Assembly (NCBI GenBank): GCA_009929735.1
Contig: RZZU01000009.1
Span: forward strand, 1-64,000
Source: Clostridia bacterium
GTDB taxonomy: Bacteria > Bacillota > Clostridia > Lachnospirales > Anaerotignaceae
DNA length: 64,000 nt
Direction of reading: 5' to 3'
Part shown: in pieces, positions 1 through 7,942 of the stretch
Position numbering within the stretch: the first letter of the stretch is position 1
Layout of the letters: each line of letters opens with the position of its first letter
Made by a program: the position numbers and the translations under genes
The notes under the pieces: generated by a model
The model's database searches: none
Told to the model about the DNA's origin: nothing
Seen by the model: only the letters and a program-made list of their open reading frames with translations

Positions 1-249
1 AAACCTATTTTCGTGTGGATAACCATATTTTGAAACCTATAAAAACCAGTAAATTGAATATGGCTCGCGTTCATATAGCAGTCAGCTCGTCTCAACGTGT
101 TTTGAGAGGTCTTTATAGCTGTCAAAACGGTATTTTTGTTCTAATTTTACCTGCTCCCGAACTTGGGAAAATATCCACGCTCGTAGTTGGAAACATATCC
201 ACTATTGGCTTTCGTTTGTGGGAAGATATCAACTGGTTTTTCAGGATGT
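1..249. repeat. Non-coding left edge with degenerate direct repeats
   Basis: No convincing gene is seen here. Between about 160 and 236 three imperfect copies of a short unit follow each other in the same orientation: TTGGGAAAATATCCAC (about 163), TTGGAAACATATCCAC (about 187) and TGTGGGAAGATATCAAC (about 218). They resemble the units at 56389-56494 on the other side of the prophage. A 12-bp word CGTCTCAACGTG (88-99) recurs at 56335-56346. The role (attachment site arms, protein-binding iterons or a transposon end) is unknown. Confidence 0.5.
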
Positions 250-282
250 AAATAAAAATAAATTGTAATTTTGATATTACAA
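250..282 (-). terminator. Weak intrinsic terminator after the DUF262 gene
   Basis: On the minus strand a TTGTAAT/ATTACAA stem with a 6-nt loop overlaps the stop codon at 277 and is followed by a T-rich tract (TTTATTTTTATTT). The stem is only AT pairs, so termination would be modest. Confidence 0.4.
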
Positions 283-2667
283 ATTGTAATTCTTATACCA
301 CTCCACCAAATTATCTCTATCATCTTCAAACCACTGGCTTGAAATAAATAGTTCTTTTCCATTCGGCATGGTTACAGATTCTTTATAGAATCTTGTAGTC
401 TTACCATTTCCCTTATATGCATTAACGTTATCAGCCAAAACTGGATAATAGTTTTTAGGGAACAATTTCTTTGAGTATCCTTTTTCATGTAATAATGCAA
501 TTTCCTGTTCAGATAGTTTTCCATCTAACAGTAATTTTGAAATAAGGTACTTAGCAAGTTCTCCTACCTTCAATGCAACATAAGTATTTTCATCATTTAT
601 ATCAAATTTCAGAGCTTTTGAAATATCTCTTACTTTAAATTGCAAATCTTTTGATTCAAATTCAAAGGATTCAAACAACTTCTGAATGTTTGCAATCTTA
701 ACCTGCGAACTTAAATTTGTAGTTATATATACACCAGGCGCTGTTTCAAAAGGAGATCTTATAGAGTCCTTATCCTTAGTCGTATCTACTACCTTCATAT
801 ATTCAGCTGGGTCATATGAATATACATAAACATTAATTTTCTTGTATGCATCTGTTACATCTGTTGTGGCAATTGAATCTCCAAAAAGAACCATCTCCAC
901 AATTCTTTTATTTGTAAAATCAAAATCCTCATCATCCCAATATATTATATCTTCCTTGCTTACTGGCGAATAATCTGTACTTGGAATTGCCCATATCTGT
1001 AAAGCCCTCTCAAATAGATGGTCCGCTCTTTTAAGTATTTCTTCTTCATCCCACTTTTCAAGTTTTTTAAGATATGCATTTAGCTGCAACTTACTATGAA
1101 TGAATCCTTTATCCTTCATATTCTTTTTCTTTAGGAAAGAAATGTTACTGTAACTACTATTAAATGCACTTAGAGTAAGATTACCAGGAGTATCTACATA
1201 TTTGCTATGGACCAACTCCCATTTGTCCCCAAGAGCTGTCTTCCATTCATCATTAAGAGTTTGTGGCATAATATGTTCTATGGTAAGCGTTCCATTATCA
1301 ATCTGTTCTTCCACAGCTACCTGCTCACGATTGTTCCAGTTCTCTAATCTTTCAAGGATATACTTCTTCACATATGGTTTTGCATTATACAGTTCATATG
1401 TGGAAAACTTATCTCTAAAATCATGGTCATTTGGGAAACGACTCTTTCCTTGCTTACTCAAAATTGCATATTTAAAGGCCTCCATATATGGCACGTGGTC
1501 TTTTGAAGTGTATTTATCAATCTCTAAGGCAAGTCCAACAAACAGCTTATTCAAAGCATTTGTTGGAAGTCCACAAATAATTCTTCGCACAAGGTAGCTT
1601 TCCAAAATGCTAAAGCAATCAGTCAACTCTTCCACTGTTATACGTCCATTCTTATTAGCTGCAAAGAGTTCAAACATCAGAGGTATTGTCATGTTAATCT
1701 CCAGCTTATTAATTCTTGCTAATATTGAATTGTAAGAATTATCTATACCTGATGCTGTCTTAATTATTTTATAAAATTCCGCATACATTAACATATCTTG
1801 CAGGATTTCCTCAGCATTATTACCCTGACGAATAGCATAAAACTTGAACTCAAAATAAATATTTTTATCACTAATCAGTTCGTGGTTCTTCACAGAAAGA
1901 TAGTATCTAATAAATTTATCGACATCATTCTTTGTAATGGTAGCCTCTAGTGGTTCCCAATATTTCTTGTAGAACTTATTCTGTAACTCCGATGTCATAT
2001 TCATCAATACGTAATTTCGAATCTTATCTCCCTCAAGAAGTTTCTGTCCTGTAGAGTTCAGACTTTCAAATACTAACTGTGGATCATCACCCTTGCTTGG
2101 CTCAAGGCTGACATGAACCATTTCTAATTTCATAATTGCATCATATAATCCCACCAGTAGCTCATCAGACATGGAAGAAACTGCATCATAAAACAACTGA
2201 TAATTTGCAGAAATTAGACTGCCCTCTACAGGCTTACTATTTGAAATCAACTGGTCATATGCATAATCATCTCCTTCAATCAGCTTAAGTTTTAATTTCT
2301 TCTCATCTTCTGCATATTCATCTGTGAGATAGGCTGTTGTAATCTTCTTTGTATTGATGGTAACACCGTCTCTTGGTATATTGGTCAGATAATTACGAAT
2401 GGCCAATAATAACAACGAAACCGTAGTAATTCTTTGCTGTCCATCGATTATAATATACTCTGTATACCCTGCTAGGTTGTTAGCTACATATACAATACTT
2501 CCAAAGAAATGTGTTTCACTTCCTTTTTCGTACACTGATACCAAGTCACTCAAAAGCAACTCACAATCACTCTTTTTCCAGCTATATGCCCTCTGATAAA
2601 CAGGTATCACAAATTTTTTATCATTACCATTTAGGAAGCGAACCAAATATCCTTTATTTGCATCCAT
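277..2667 (-). CDS. DUF262/DUF1524 (GmrSD-type) nuclease, 796 aa
   Basis: Likely a DNA-targeting nuclease of the type IV modification-dependent restriction class. The N-terminal DUF262 (GmrS-like, ParB-fold NTPase) part shows IPVYQRAYSW (about residues 21-30) and DGQQR (75-79), then an FESLNSTGQ motif. The middle carries the DUF1524/HNH (GmrD-like) signature, EHIMPQ near residue 465 and GNLTLSAFNSSYSN near 495. The C-terminal ~250 residues are not recognised. The start at 2667 is chosen because a GGGGGA ribosome site precedes it; the frame opens further upstream without one. It is the last gene of the XRE-protease-DUF262 operon. GmrSD proteins cut glucosylated 5-hydroxymethylcytosine phage DNA; whether this one needs a modified base cannot be told from the sequence. 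Confidence 0.85.
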   Translation of the reverse strand: MDANKGYLVRFLNGNDKKFVIPVYQRAYSWKKSDCELLLSDLVSVYEKGSETHFFGSIVYVANNLAGYTEYIIIDGQQRITTVSLLLLAIRNYLTNIPRDGVTINTKKITTAYLTDEYAEDEKKLKLKLIEGDDYAYDQLISNSKPVEGSLISANYQLFYDAVSSMSDELLVGLYDAIMKLEMVHVSLEPSKGDDPQLVFESLNSTGQKLLEGDKIRNYVLMNMTSELQNKFYKKYWEPLEATITKNDVDKFIRYYLSVKNHELISDKNIYFEFKFYAIRQGNNAEEILQDMLMYAEFYKIIKTASGIDNSYNSILARINKLEINMTIPLMFELFAANKNGRITVEELTDCFSILESYLVRRIICGLPTNALNKLFVGLALEIDKYTSKDHVPYMEAFKYAILSKQGKSRFPNDHDFRDKFSTYELYNAKPYVKKYILERLENWNNREQVAVEEQIDNGTLTIEHIMPQTLNDEWKTALGDKWELVHSKYVDTPGNLTLSAFNSSYSNISFLKKKNMKDKGFIHSKLQLNAYLKKLEKWDEEEILKRADHLFERALQIWAIPSTDYSPVSKEDIIYWDDEDFDFTNKRIVEMVLFGDSIATTDVTDAYKKINVYVYSYDPAEYMKVVDTTKDKDSIRSPFETAPGVYITTNLSSQVKIANIQKLFESFEFESKDLQFKVRDISKALKFDINDENTYVALKVGELAKYLISKLLLDGKLSEQEIALLHEKGYSKKLFPKNYYPVLADNVNAYKGNGKTTRFYKESVTMPNGKELFISSQWFEDDRDNLVEWYKNYNL

Positions 2668-2832
2668 GTGTATATCCCCCTTTCTGCAACTCCATATAAA
2701 CTTGTTTCTCTTCATTTTCGTAGATGCACTAATCATATGTAATAATTCCTTGTATGTAAAAACAGATTTCAGCTTGACCAGTAAGCTGTACAGCATTTAT
2801 TTGGTTTTTACATACTCCTTACTCATTACCTA

Positions 2833-3654
2833 TTATTTTTGTTGCTTAATCTTTTCTCTAACTAAATTTTTAAACTCTAATAATTCTTCTGATTTTATAT
2901 AGTAACCTAAATTAGTCATTACAGATGTTCTGCTAATTACCTTTTGTTGTGTAGGTATATCAACAACCGATATATCGCCATTTGCATTCATCGTTGGACC
3001 AGCATATAAAATGCCTAAAAATATTATTCTTCTAGCTCCTAAATAAGTATTTCCCTTTTTATCAGAATAGCCATTCTCATTTAAAATGTAAATTGGTGAT
3101 CCAGATGATCCTGGAAAAGCAGCAATATCTGCTAGTCCTATTCCTTTTGTGTTAAAATCGTACGCTGGGTGAGATGCTGTATATCCTTTCCTAAAAATTG
3201 GATAATTGTTTTTACTATCCCATAACCCAATAGGGTATCCAATCATTACAATCTCTTCTAAAGCACTCAACTCCATTAGTTTTGCTTTATTAGGAATCAA
3301 GCTTTCCTCATTAGCTACATAAAATACTTGTTTACCTGTTCGTTTCCTTACTTCCTCAAATATTGGGTTAATAAATGTAAAGCAGATGTCTTTTTCAGAG
3401 TGAAAAAACCAGTCTGTTTGTAATGTAATAGCATAGTTTTCCGTGGTTGACCCATCTTCTTCTCTCAAATGTAAAAAGAACTTTACAGTTTCATTCCTAT
3501 TGTAATTTACAACATGCTTATTTGTAATAAGGACAGGTATAGTATGTTCACTCTCCATAAAGTTGAAAAAAAATCCAGTTCCTGAAGAACCATCATGCGC
3601 TTCTATCCTTACAGTATTAAACATTAGTTGCTCTGTTAGACTAATTGGTTTCAT
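2833..3654 (-). CDS. Trypsin-like serine protease, 273 aa
   Basis: A chymotrypsin/HtrA-fold protease with a readable catalytic triad: His47 in ITNKHVV, Asp89 in SEKDICF and Ser184 in FPGSSGSPI. No signal peptide or membrane segment is seen at the N-terminus, so it is probably cytoplasmic. No PDZ domain follows. It starts 45 bp after the XRE gene with a GGGGAG ribosome site and precedes the DUF262 nuclease by 165 bp. Cytoplasmic trypsin-like proteases are known as effectors or sensors in several bacterial conflict systems. That role is inferred here only from the neighbours. Confidence 0.85.
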   Translation of the reverse strand: MKPISLTEQLMFNTVRIEAHDGSSGTGFFFNFMESEHTIPVLITNKHVVNYNRNETVKFFLHLREEDGSTTENYAITLQTDWFFHSEKDICFTFINPIFEEVRKRTGKQVFYVANEESLIPNKAKLMELSALEEIVMIGYPIGLWDSKNNYPIFRKGYTASHPAYDFNTKGIGLADIAAFPGSSGSPIYILNENGYSDKKGNTYLGARRIIFLGILYAGPTMNANGDISVVDIPTQQKVISRTSVMTNLGYYIKSEELLEFKNLVREKIKQQK

Positions 3655-3699
3655 ATCAGATCTCCCCTTAATTTAATAATACTAGGCATTATTGTTCCT

Positions 3700-3924
3700 T
3701 TACTCATTGCCTGTCTTTATTTCATTGCCATCAGGCAAAATGAATGCCTGCTTAAACTTAATATCCAATGCATCAGCTATTGCTTTCAATTCATCCAAGG
3801 TTACTGTTTCACGTTTTAACTTCTTATTGAAATTCTGTGGAGTCTGACCAATACGTCTAGCAAGTTCCGCAACGCTAATATTCATTTGTTCACATAGTTG
3901 CTTAATCATATCTGCCGTAGTCAT
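3700..3924 (-). CDS. XRE-family helix-turn-helix regulator, 74 aa
   Basis: A small one-domain Cro/CI-type DNA-binding protein: the helix-turn-helix is in the segment ISVAELARRIGQTPQNFNKK (residues 16-35). It is the first gene of the operon with the protease and the DUF262 nuclease. It sits directly downstream of a strong promoter whose spacer contains a 20-bp palindrome, so it probably represses its own operon. A good AGGTGC-type ribosome site precedes the ATG at 3924. Confidence 0.85.
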   Translation of the reverse strand: MTTADMIKQLCEQMNISVAELARRIGQTPQNFNKKLKRETVTLDELKAIADALDIKFKQAFILPDGNEIKTGNE

Positions 3925-3947
3925 ATAGCACCTCCAATTTACAATAC

Positions 3948-3976
3948 ATTATAAACCATTTGGTTGATATTAACAA
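3948..3976 (-). promoter_or_regulatory. Promoter with overlapping operator for the XRE-protease-DUF262 operon
   Basis: On the minus strand TTGTTA (3971-3976) and a perfect TATAAT (3948-3953) are separated by exactly 17 bp. The spacer and -10 box contain a near-perfect palindrome TATAAACCATTTGGTTGATA (3950-3969, plus strand). A further half-site TATAAACCAA lies at 4001-4010. Binding by the XRE protein is inferred from position. Confidence 0.75.
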
Positions 3977-4010
3977 TAGTTTTTTCAATATTGCTACAAT
4001 TATAAACCAA

Positions 4011-4045
4011 AAGAAAAACCCACAACTCTACGTTAGAGTCATGGG
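4011..4045 (-). terminator. Intrinsic terminator after the serine recombinase genes
   Basis: On the minus strand the stem CCCATGACTCTAA/TTAGAGTTGTGGG (with one small internal mismatch) is followed by TTTTTCTTTT. It lies 19 bp past the stop of the last recombinase and separates that unit from the XRE operon. Confidence 0.8.
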
Positions 4046-4063
4046 CCATCTAAGTTCCTTTTT

Positions 4064-5626
4064 TCATACTTCGACTTCAATGCCGGATTTAAAGCATACT
4101 ACATAGTGATCATCGTAAACAGTAACATTCTGTATTAACTTTCTTACAAGTGCATCATCATATCTTTGGGTACGGTATTTATTGTTGCGGATAAATTCTA
4201 TCAGCTCGTTGATCCTCTCATTCTCACCACTTAATGATGCATCTTCCACAAGAAGGTTCTGCCGTTTTTCACGGAGGTTATCAATCTCATCTGCAAGAGG
4301 TTCATAGTCTTTCCCTTTATTCGCAAGGCTAATTAATTCTTTCTGCTTTTCTTCAAGCAAGGTGTTAATCTCTGAAATTTGATACTCTGTGGTGTCACCG
4401 ATTACTGCATGAATGTTTTCTTCCAGTGTTTTTATCATGTTGTCACCGCCAGCAAGTAATCTATTAATGGCGGTCATAACAGCATCATATAAATCGCCTT
4501 CCTTTACTGTTCGGCTCTTACAAACTTCGGGGCCTTGCTCGATTCTTGTTACGCATCGCCAAACAATTTCTTTTCTACCGTGAATGTTCCAGTAAACTCG
4601 TCTGTAAATATCACCACAATCGCCACAAAAGGTTATTGAGCTCAAAGCGTATTTACTGCTGTAAATCCTTTTATTCTTGTCTTCACCTGTGTAAATGTTA
4701 TTCCGGCGATGAAGCTCTTCCTGTGCTTGTAAAAAAAGTTCTTTTGGAATAATAGCATCATGGTTATTCTCAACATAATACTGCGGGAGATGACCTTCAT
4801 TCTTGACCCTTTTCTTTGTAAGAAAATCAACTGTAGTGGTCTTTTGCAAAAGTGCATCACCGATGTATTTCTCATTCGTAAGGATTTTCTTTAAGGTTTC
4901 TGGTCTCCACTTTGGTTTTCCGGCAGCTGTTAAAATACCATCCTTTTCAAGATCCCTACCAATACCCGCCAGGCTTTTGCCCTCAAGGTATTCTCTATAA
5001 ATTCGTTTAATGATTTTTGCTTCTCCAGGAACTATTATTAAGTTGCCGTCTTCGTCTTTTGTGTACCCCATGAAACGCTTGTGGTTGACCTGTACCTTTC
5101 CTTGTTGATATCGGTATTGAAGTCCCAGTTTAACGTTCTGCGAAAGGCTCTGACTTTCTTGCTGTGCCAGAGATGCCATAATTGTGAGCAGTACTTCACC
5201 CTTGGCATCCATTGTATTGATGTTCTCCTTCTCGAAAAATACTGATATGTTCTTCTCCTTAAGTTGTCTAATGTACTTTAGGCAATCCAGAGTATTACGG
5301 GCAAATCGACTAATGGACTTGGTAATAACTAAATCTATTTTACCCTCCATGCACTCATCTATCATACGGTTGAACTCTTCACGTTTTTTTGTGTTAGTGC
5401 CAGATATGCCGTCATCTGCAAATATGCCTGCAAACTCCCATTCAGTATTTTTCTTAATAAACTCTGTATAATGTGCAACCTGCACCTCATAGCTTGAATT
5501 CTGTTCTTCAGTTTCTGTAGAAACACGGCAATAGGCAGCAACACGCAGTTTCTTTACTATCTCTTTTGCGGCTGTACTTCCAACTCTTTTTCGTGCTGGA
5601 ATTACAGTTATATTTTTCTCTGCCAT
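4064..5626 (-). CDS. Large serine recombinase (site-specific integrase), 520 aa
   Basis: Catalyses element integration or excision by strand exchange through a serine. Resolvase domain at residues ~26-170 with nucleophile Ser36 in AAYCRVSTE and the conserved arginine helix SISRFARNT. The recombinase domain follows (~190-300). A zinc ribbon starts near residue 332 (FCGDCG ... WRC), and a coiled coil with a C-terminal cap follows. Length is normal for the family. It is the last of three consecutive recombinase-like genes, separated from the preceding one by a single base, and is followed by a terminator. Confidence 0.95.
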   Translation of the reverse strand: MAEKNITVIPARKRVGSTAAKEIVKKLRVAAYCRVSTETEEQNSSYEVQVAHYTEFIKKNTEWEFAGIFADDGISGTNTKKREEFNRMIDECMEGKIDLVITKSISRFARNTLDCLKYIRQLKEKNISVFFEKENINTMDAKGEVLLTIMASLAQQESQSLSQNVKLGLQYRYQQGKVQVNHKRFMGYTKDEDGNLIIVPGEAKIIKRIYREYLEGKSLAGIGRDLEKDGILTAAGKPKWRPETLKKILTNEKYIGDALLQKTTTVDFLTKKRVKNEGHLPQYYVENNHDAIIPKELFLQAQEELHRRNNIYTGEDKNKRIYSSKYALSSITFCGDCGDIYRRVYWNIHGRKEIVWRCVTRIEQGPEVCKSRTVKEGDLYDAVMTAINRLLAGGDNMIKTLEENIHAVIGDTTEYQISEINTLLEEKQKELISLANKGKDYEPLADEIDNLREKRQNLLVEDASLSGENERINELIEFIRNNKYRTQRYDDALVRKLIQNVTVYDDHYVVCFKSGIEVEV

Positions 5627-5627
5627 A

Positions 5628-6044
5628 TTAAACCTCGCTTTCTATCAGACTATATAAATACTCTGCCCGTGCTATAGGCTCATTTGGAAGTTTTTCTTCT
5701 GCCTTTCTCATCTTGAATCGTTCTATAGGGGAGGGGGAGGTAAAAGCCGCAAGCTCTACAATCCTTCCTAAGTCTTTCGCACGTTTATTTCTAACTTCCT
5801 CAGCCTTATCAAATGTTTCCATATCTATGATTGCTGGATATATATCATTGCCGAGATAAAGGACATTTTTTAAGATACGTCCCATCACTGAATGGGTCTT
5901 TTCAATACCTGCTTGTTCGCCAGCCACTGTAAGGGATAGTCCTGATATGTATTTTTCAAAGAACTCCTTTACTTGACCTGCTGCCTTTTCATCGACAGTA
6001 ACAACCCCATCCGTAATTGTATATCCGTATGGTACATAGGCCAT
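5628..6044 (-). CDS. Recombinase-domain protein without catalytic domain, 138 aa
   Basis: Corresponds to the recombinase (DNA-binding) domain only: VPYGYTI, then a [13 protein letters not shown] helix and [10 protein letters not shown], which align with the same region of the flanking full-length recombinases. There is no resolvase catalytic domain and no active-site serine. It is packed between the two full recombinases with gaps of 0-1 bp. It may be an accessory DNA-binding subunit or a remnant. The intact frame with its own start favours a functional accessory protein, as in other clostridial recombinase trios. Confidence 0.8.
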   Translation of the reverse strand: MAYVPYGYTITDGVVTVDEKAAGQVKEFFEKYISGLSLTVAGEQAGIEKTHSVMGRILKNVLYLGNDIYPAIIDMETFDKAEEVRNKRAKDLGRIVELAAFTSPSPIERFKMRKAEEKLPNEPIARAEYLYSLIESEV

Positions 6045-7613
6045 TTATCTCACCACCTTTTCTTTAAGGGAAAGACCACATTTCATTTTAAATGTTAGTT
6101 CATCCCTTGAGTTTACAATAATGTTCTCTACAAATTTTTCAAATGCTTCTTCTGTATAATCGCCATCAAACTTATCTTTCGCCACATAATCAAGAAGTAA
6201 CTTTATTTCGTCTGCTTGTGAAGTACCATTGGTAAATGACATTACTAGATTCGTCTTCTCAGCAGTAAGATTTTTAATTTCAATATCCAGGGCGCTTCGT
6301 TCCTTGTTAAAAAGAGCTGGTTCAAGAAAGCCTTTTGTCATGAGTCCAATAAGAGTATTGCGTTCTTCGGTTAATTGCTCCATGCGCTTATCTATGGCAT
6401 CAATTTTTTCAAGGTCACATTCTTCGTCAATTTTGTTTATTGAATTGTAAAGCGGCTCTAGGATTATCTTTCTGCTGAATGCCAGCTTATTCATCATCGT
6501 TGTAAATGTCGCTTTTATCTCTCCGTCACGTAAAAATAGCATGGAACAACTATCCTTGTCTTCAATGTGCCCTATGCAACTCCAGGCTATATAACTTCTA
6601 CCAACAGAGTAATTTGTTTTTCTCCTAAACTTGGAACCGCACTCTCCACAGATTATTCTTCCACTCAGTACATATCTGTTTTGATAGGCATTCTTAGCAA
6701 AGGTATTTTTACGACTCTTTGCTCTTTCTGCTATCAGCTTTTGAGCCTTAGAAAATACTTCTCTGCTGATAATAGGCTCATGGTGATTCTTACAGTAAAA
6801 CTGATCCTTCTCGCCATTGTTAATATGACGGTTGAAGTTGCTGTCTGTATATGTCTTTTGAAAAAGGACATCGCCTTTGTATTTTTCATTTCGGAGCATT
6901 TCAATTATCGTACCTGAACTCCAATGGTTGCCTCTTCTTGCAGGAATCTTATCCCTGTTCAGACCTTTTGCAATAACACTTCCACCTTTACCCGAAAGGC
7001 ACTCTGTAAAAATGCGTTTTATTACTTCAGCTTCCTCTGGAATAATAACCATCTCACCATTAACATTTGCATAACCATAAGGAGGGCTGCCAATAATGTA
7101 ACTGCCGTTTTGAAATTTCTTAGTAATTGACCATGTAGTATTTTGCGATATTGACGCAGACTCTTCTTCTGCAAAGCCTGAGAGGATAGAAAGCATAAGT
7201 TCGCTCTCCATGTCACCTGTATTTAAATTTTCTTTCTCAAAATAAATATAGACACCGATACCCATCAAACTTCTTACCAATTCTAAACAGTCCATTGTGT
7301 TACGAGCAAACCGACTAATTGATTTAGTAACAATGAAATCTATCTTGCCGTTCTCACAATCACGTATCATGCGAAGAAGTTCTGGCCGCTTTTCTTTTTT
7401 GGTGCCTGATATCCCTTCGTCATAATAGAGTCCTGCAAACTCCCATTCTGGATTGGACTTAATATAAGTTTCATAGTGCTCTCGCTGTGCTTTAAGGCTT
7501 ATAAGCTGTTCGTCACTATCTGTTGAAACTCTAGCATAAGCTGCAACTCGAAGCTTAGTTTTAGATAACAGCGGTCTTTCCAATTCATCTATTTTTGTTA
7601 TCTTTTTCATCAT
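6045..7613 (-). CDS. Large serine recombinase (site-specific integrase), 522 aa
   Basis: Second full-length serine recombinase. Catalytic Ser30 in [20 protein letters not shown] helix, recombinase domain with SPPYGY near residue 175, zinc ribbon ICGECG near residue 322, coiled coil and C-terminal region. It is clearly paralogous to the 520-aa recombinase downstream. It is first in the three-gene unit and is preceded at 7634-7668 by one of the three conserved promoter-like elements, so recombinase expression may be coupled to the phage transcription programme. Confidence 0.95.
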   Translation of the reverse strand: MMKKITKIDELERPLLSKTKLRVAAYARVSTDSDEQLISLKAQREHYETYIKSNPEWEFAGLYYDEGISGTKKEKRPELLRMIRDCENGKIDFIVTKSISRFARNTMDCLELVRSLMGIGVYIYFEKENLNTGDMESELMLSILSGFAEEESASISQNTTWSITKKFQNGSYIIGSPPYGYANVNGEMVIIPEEAEVIKRIFTECLSGKGGSVIAKGLNRDKIPARRGNHWSSGTIIEMLRNEKYKGDVLFQKTYTDSNFNRHINNGEKDQFYCKNHHEPIISREVFSKAQKLIAERAKSRKNTFAKNAYQNRYVLSGRIICGECGSKFRRKTNYSVGRSYIAWSCIGHIEDKDSCSMLFLRDGEIKATFTTMMNKLAFSRKIILEPLYNSINKIDEECDLEKIDAIDKRMEQLTEERNTLIGLMTKGFLEPALFNKERSALDIEIKNLTAEKTNLVMSFTNGTSQADEIKLLLDYVAKDKFDGDYTEEAFEKFVENIIVNSRDELTFKMKCGLSLKEKVVR

Positions 7614-7633
7614 CTCACCTCACTTTCTGTCAT

Positions 7634-7668
7634 TACATATATCACTCAGAAGGCCACTAATAGCAAGT
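7634..7668 (-). promoter_or_regulatory. Conserved promoter-like element, copy 1 (upstream of recombinases)
   Basis: On the minus strand TTGCTA (7661-7666) and TATATG (7636-7641) are 19 bp apart, and GAGTGATATATGTA is conserved around the second box. The same layout recurs at 33134-33168 and 34275-34309. It ends 22 bp before the recombinase start. The wide spacing and the conservation beyond the hexamers suggest a phage-specific promoter or activator site. Confidence 0.6.
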
Positions 7669-7671
7669 CTT

Positions 7672-7887
7672 TTAGGGCATAATTCCAGCTAACTTTGGAG
7701 AGAATTTCTTCCTATTTAATACGGATATTTTGTCTAATTCATCATCCGTAATTTTACCTTCCTTATGCAGCATATTGACAATGCTCTCTGCTATATAAAA
7801 GTTGTATTCATTTTGTAATTGTTCTTCTGTCATTGGTTCAATCTCACCTTTGATAGGACAGCCATCTTTCACTTCAATAATGTTCAT
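7672..7887 (-). CDS. Small protein with SHOCT-like C-terminus, 71 aa
   Basis: An acidic N-terminal half is followed by a short helical segment (MLHKEGKITDDELDKI, about residues 39-54) of the type seen in SHOCT-like modules. No catalytic motif is visible. It lies between the DNA polymerase and the recombinase promoter. Its ribosome site GGAGGTG is the 3' arm of the RNA hairpin at 7895-7936, so its translation is probably controlled by that structure. Function unknown. Confidence 0.6.
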   Translation of the reverse strand: MNIIEVKDGCPIKGEIEPMTEEQLQNEYNFYIAESIVNMLHKEGKITDDELDKISVLNRKKFSPKLAGIMP

Positions 7888-7894
7888 AAAAAAA

Positions 7895-7936
7895 CACCTC
7901 CTACCTGGTAGCCACGGCGGGAGGTGAAATCTGATG
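7895..7936 (-). ncRNA. Conserved structured RNA motif, copy A
   Basis: On the minus strand a CATCAGATTT lead is followed by a 7-bp stem CACCTCC/GGAGGTG (7920-7926 with 7895-7901) enclosing the conserved core GTGGCTACCAGGTA. Seven T residues follow and then the ATG at 7887. The 3' stem arm is the ribosome-binding site of the 71-aa gene. The hairpin with its T-run could therefore act as a translational switch or as a terminator. The other copies are at 12237-12280 and 45886-45927. Confidence 0.65.
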
Positions 7937-7942
7937 TTTTAA

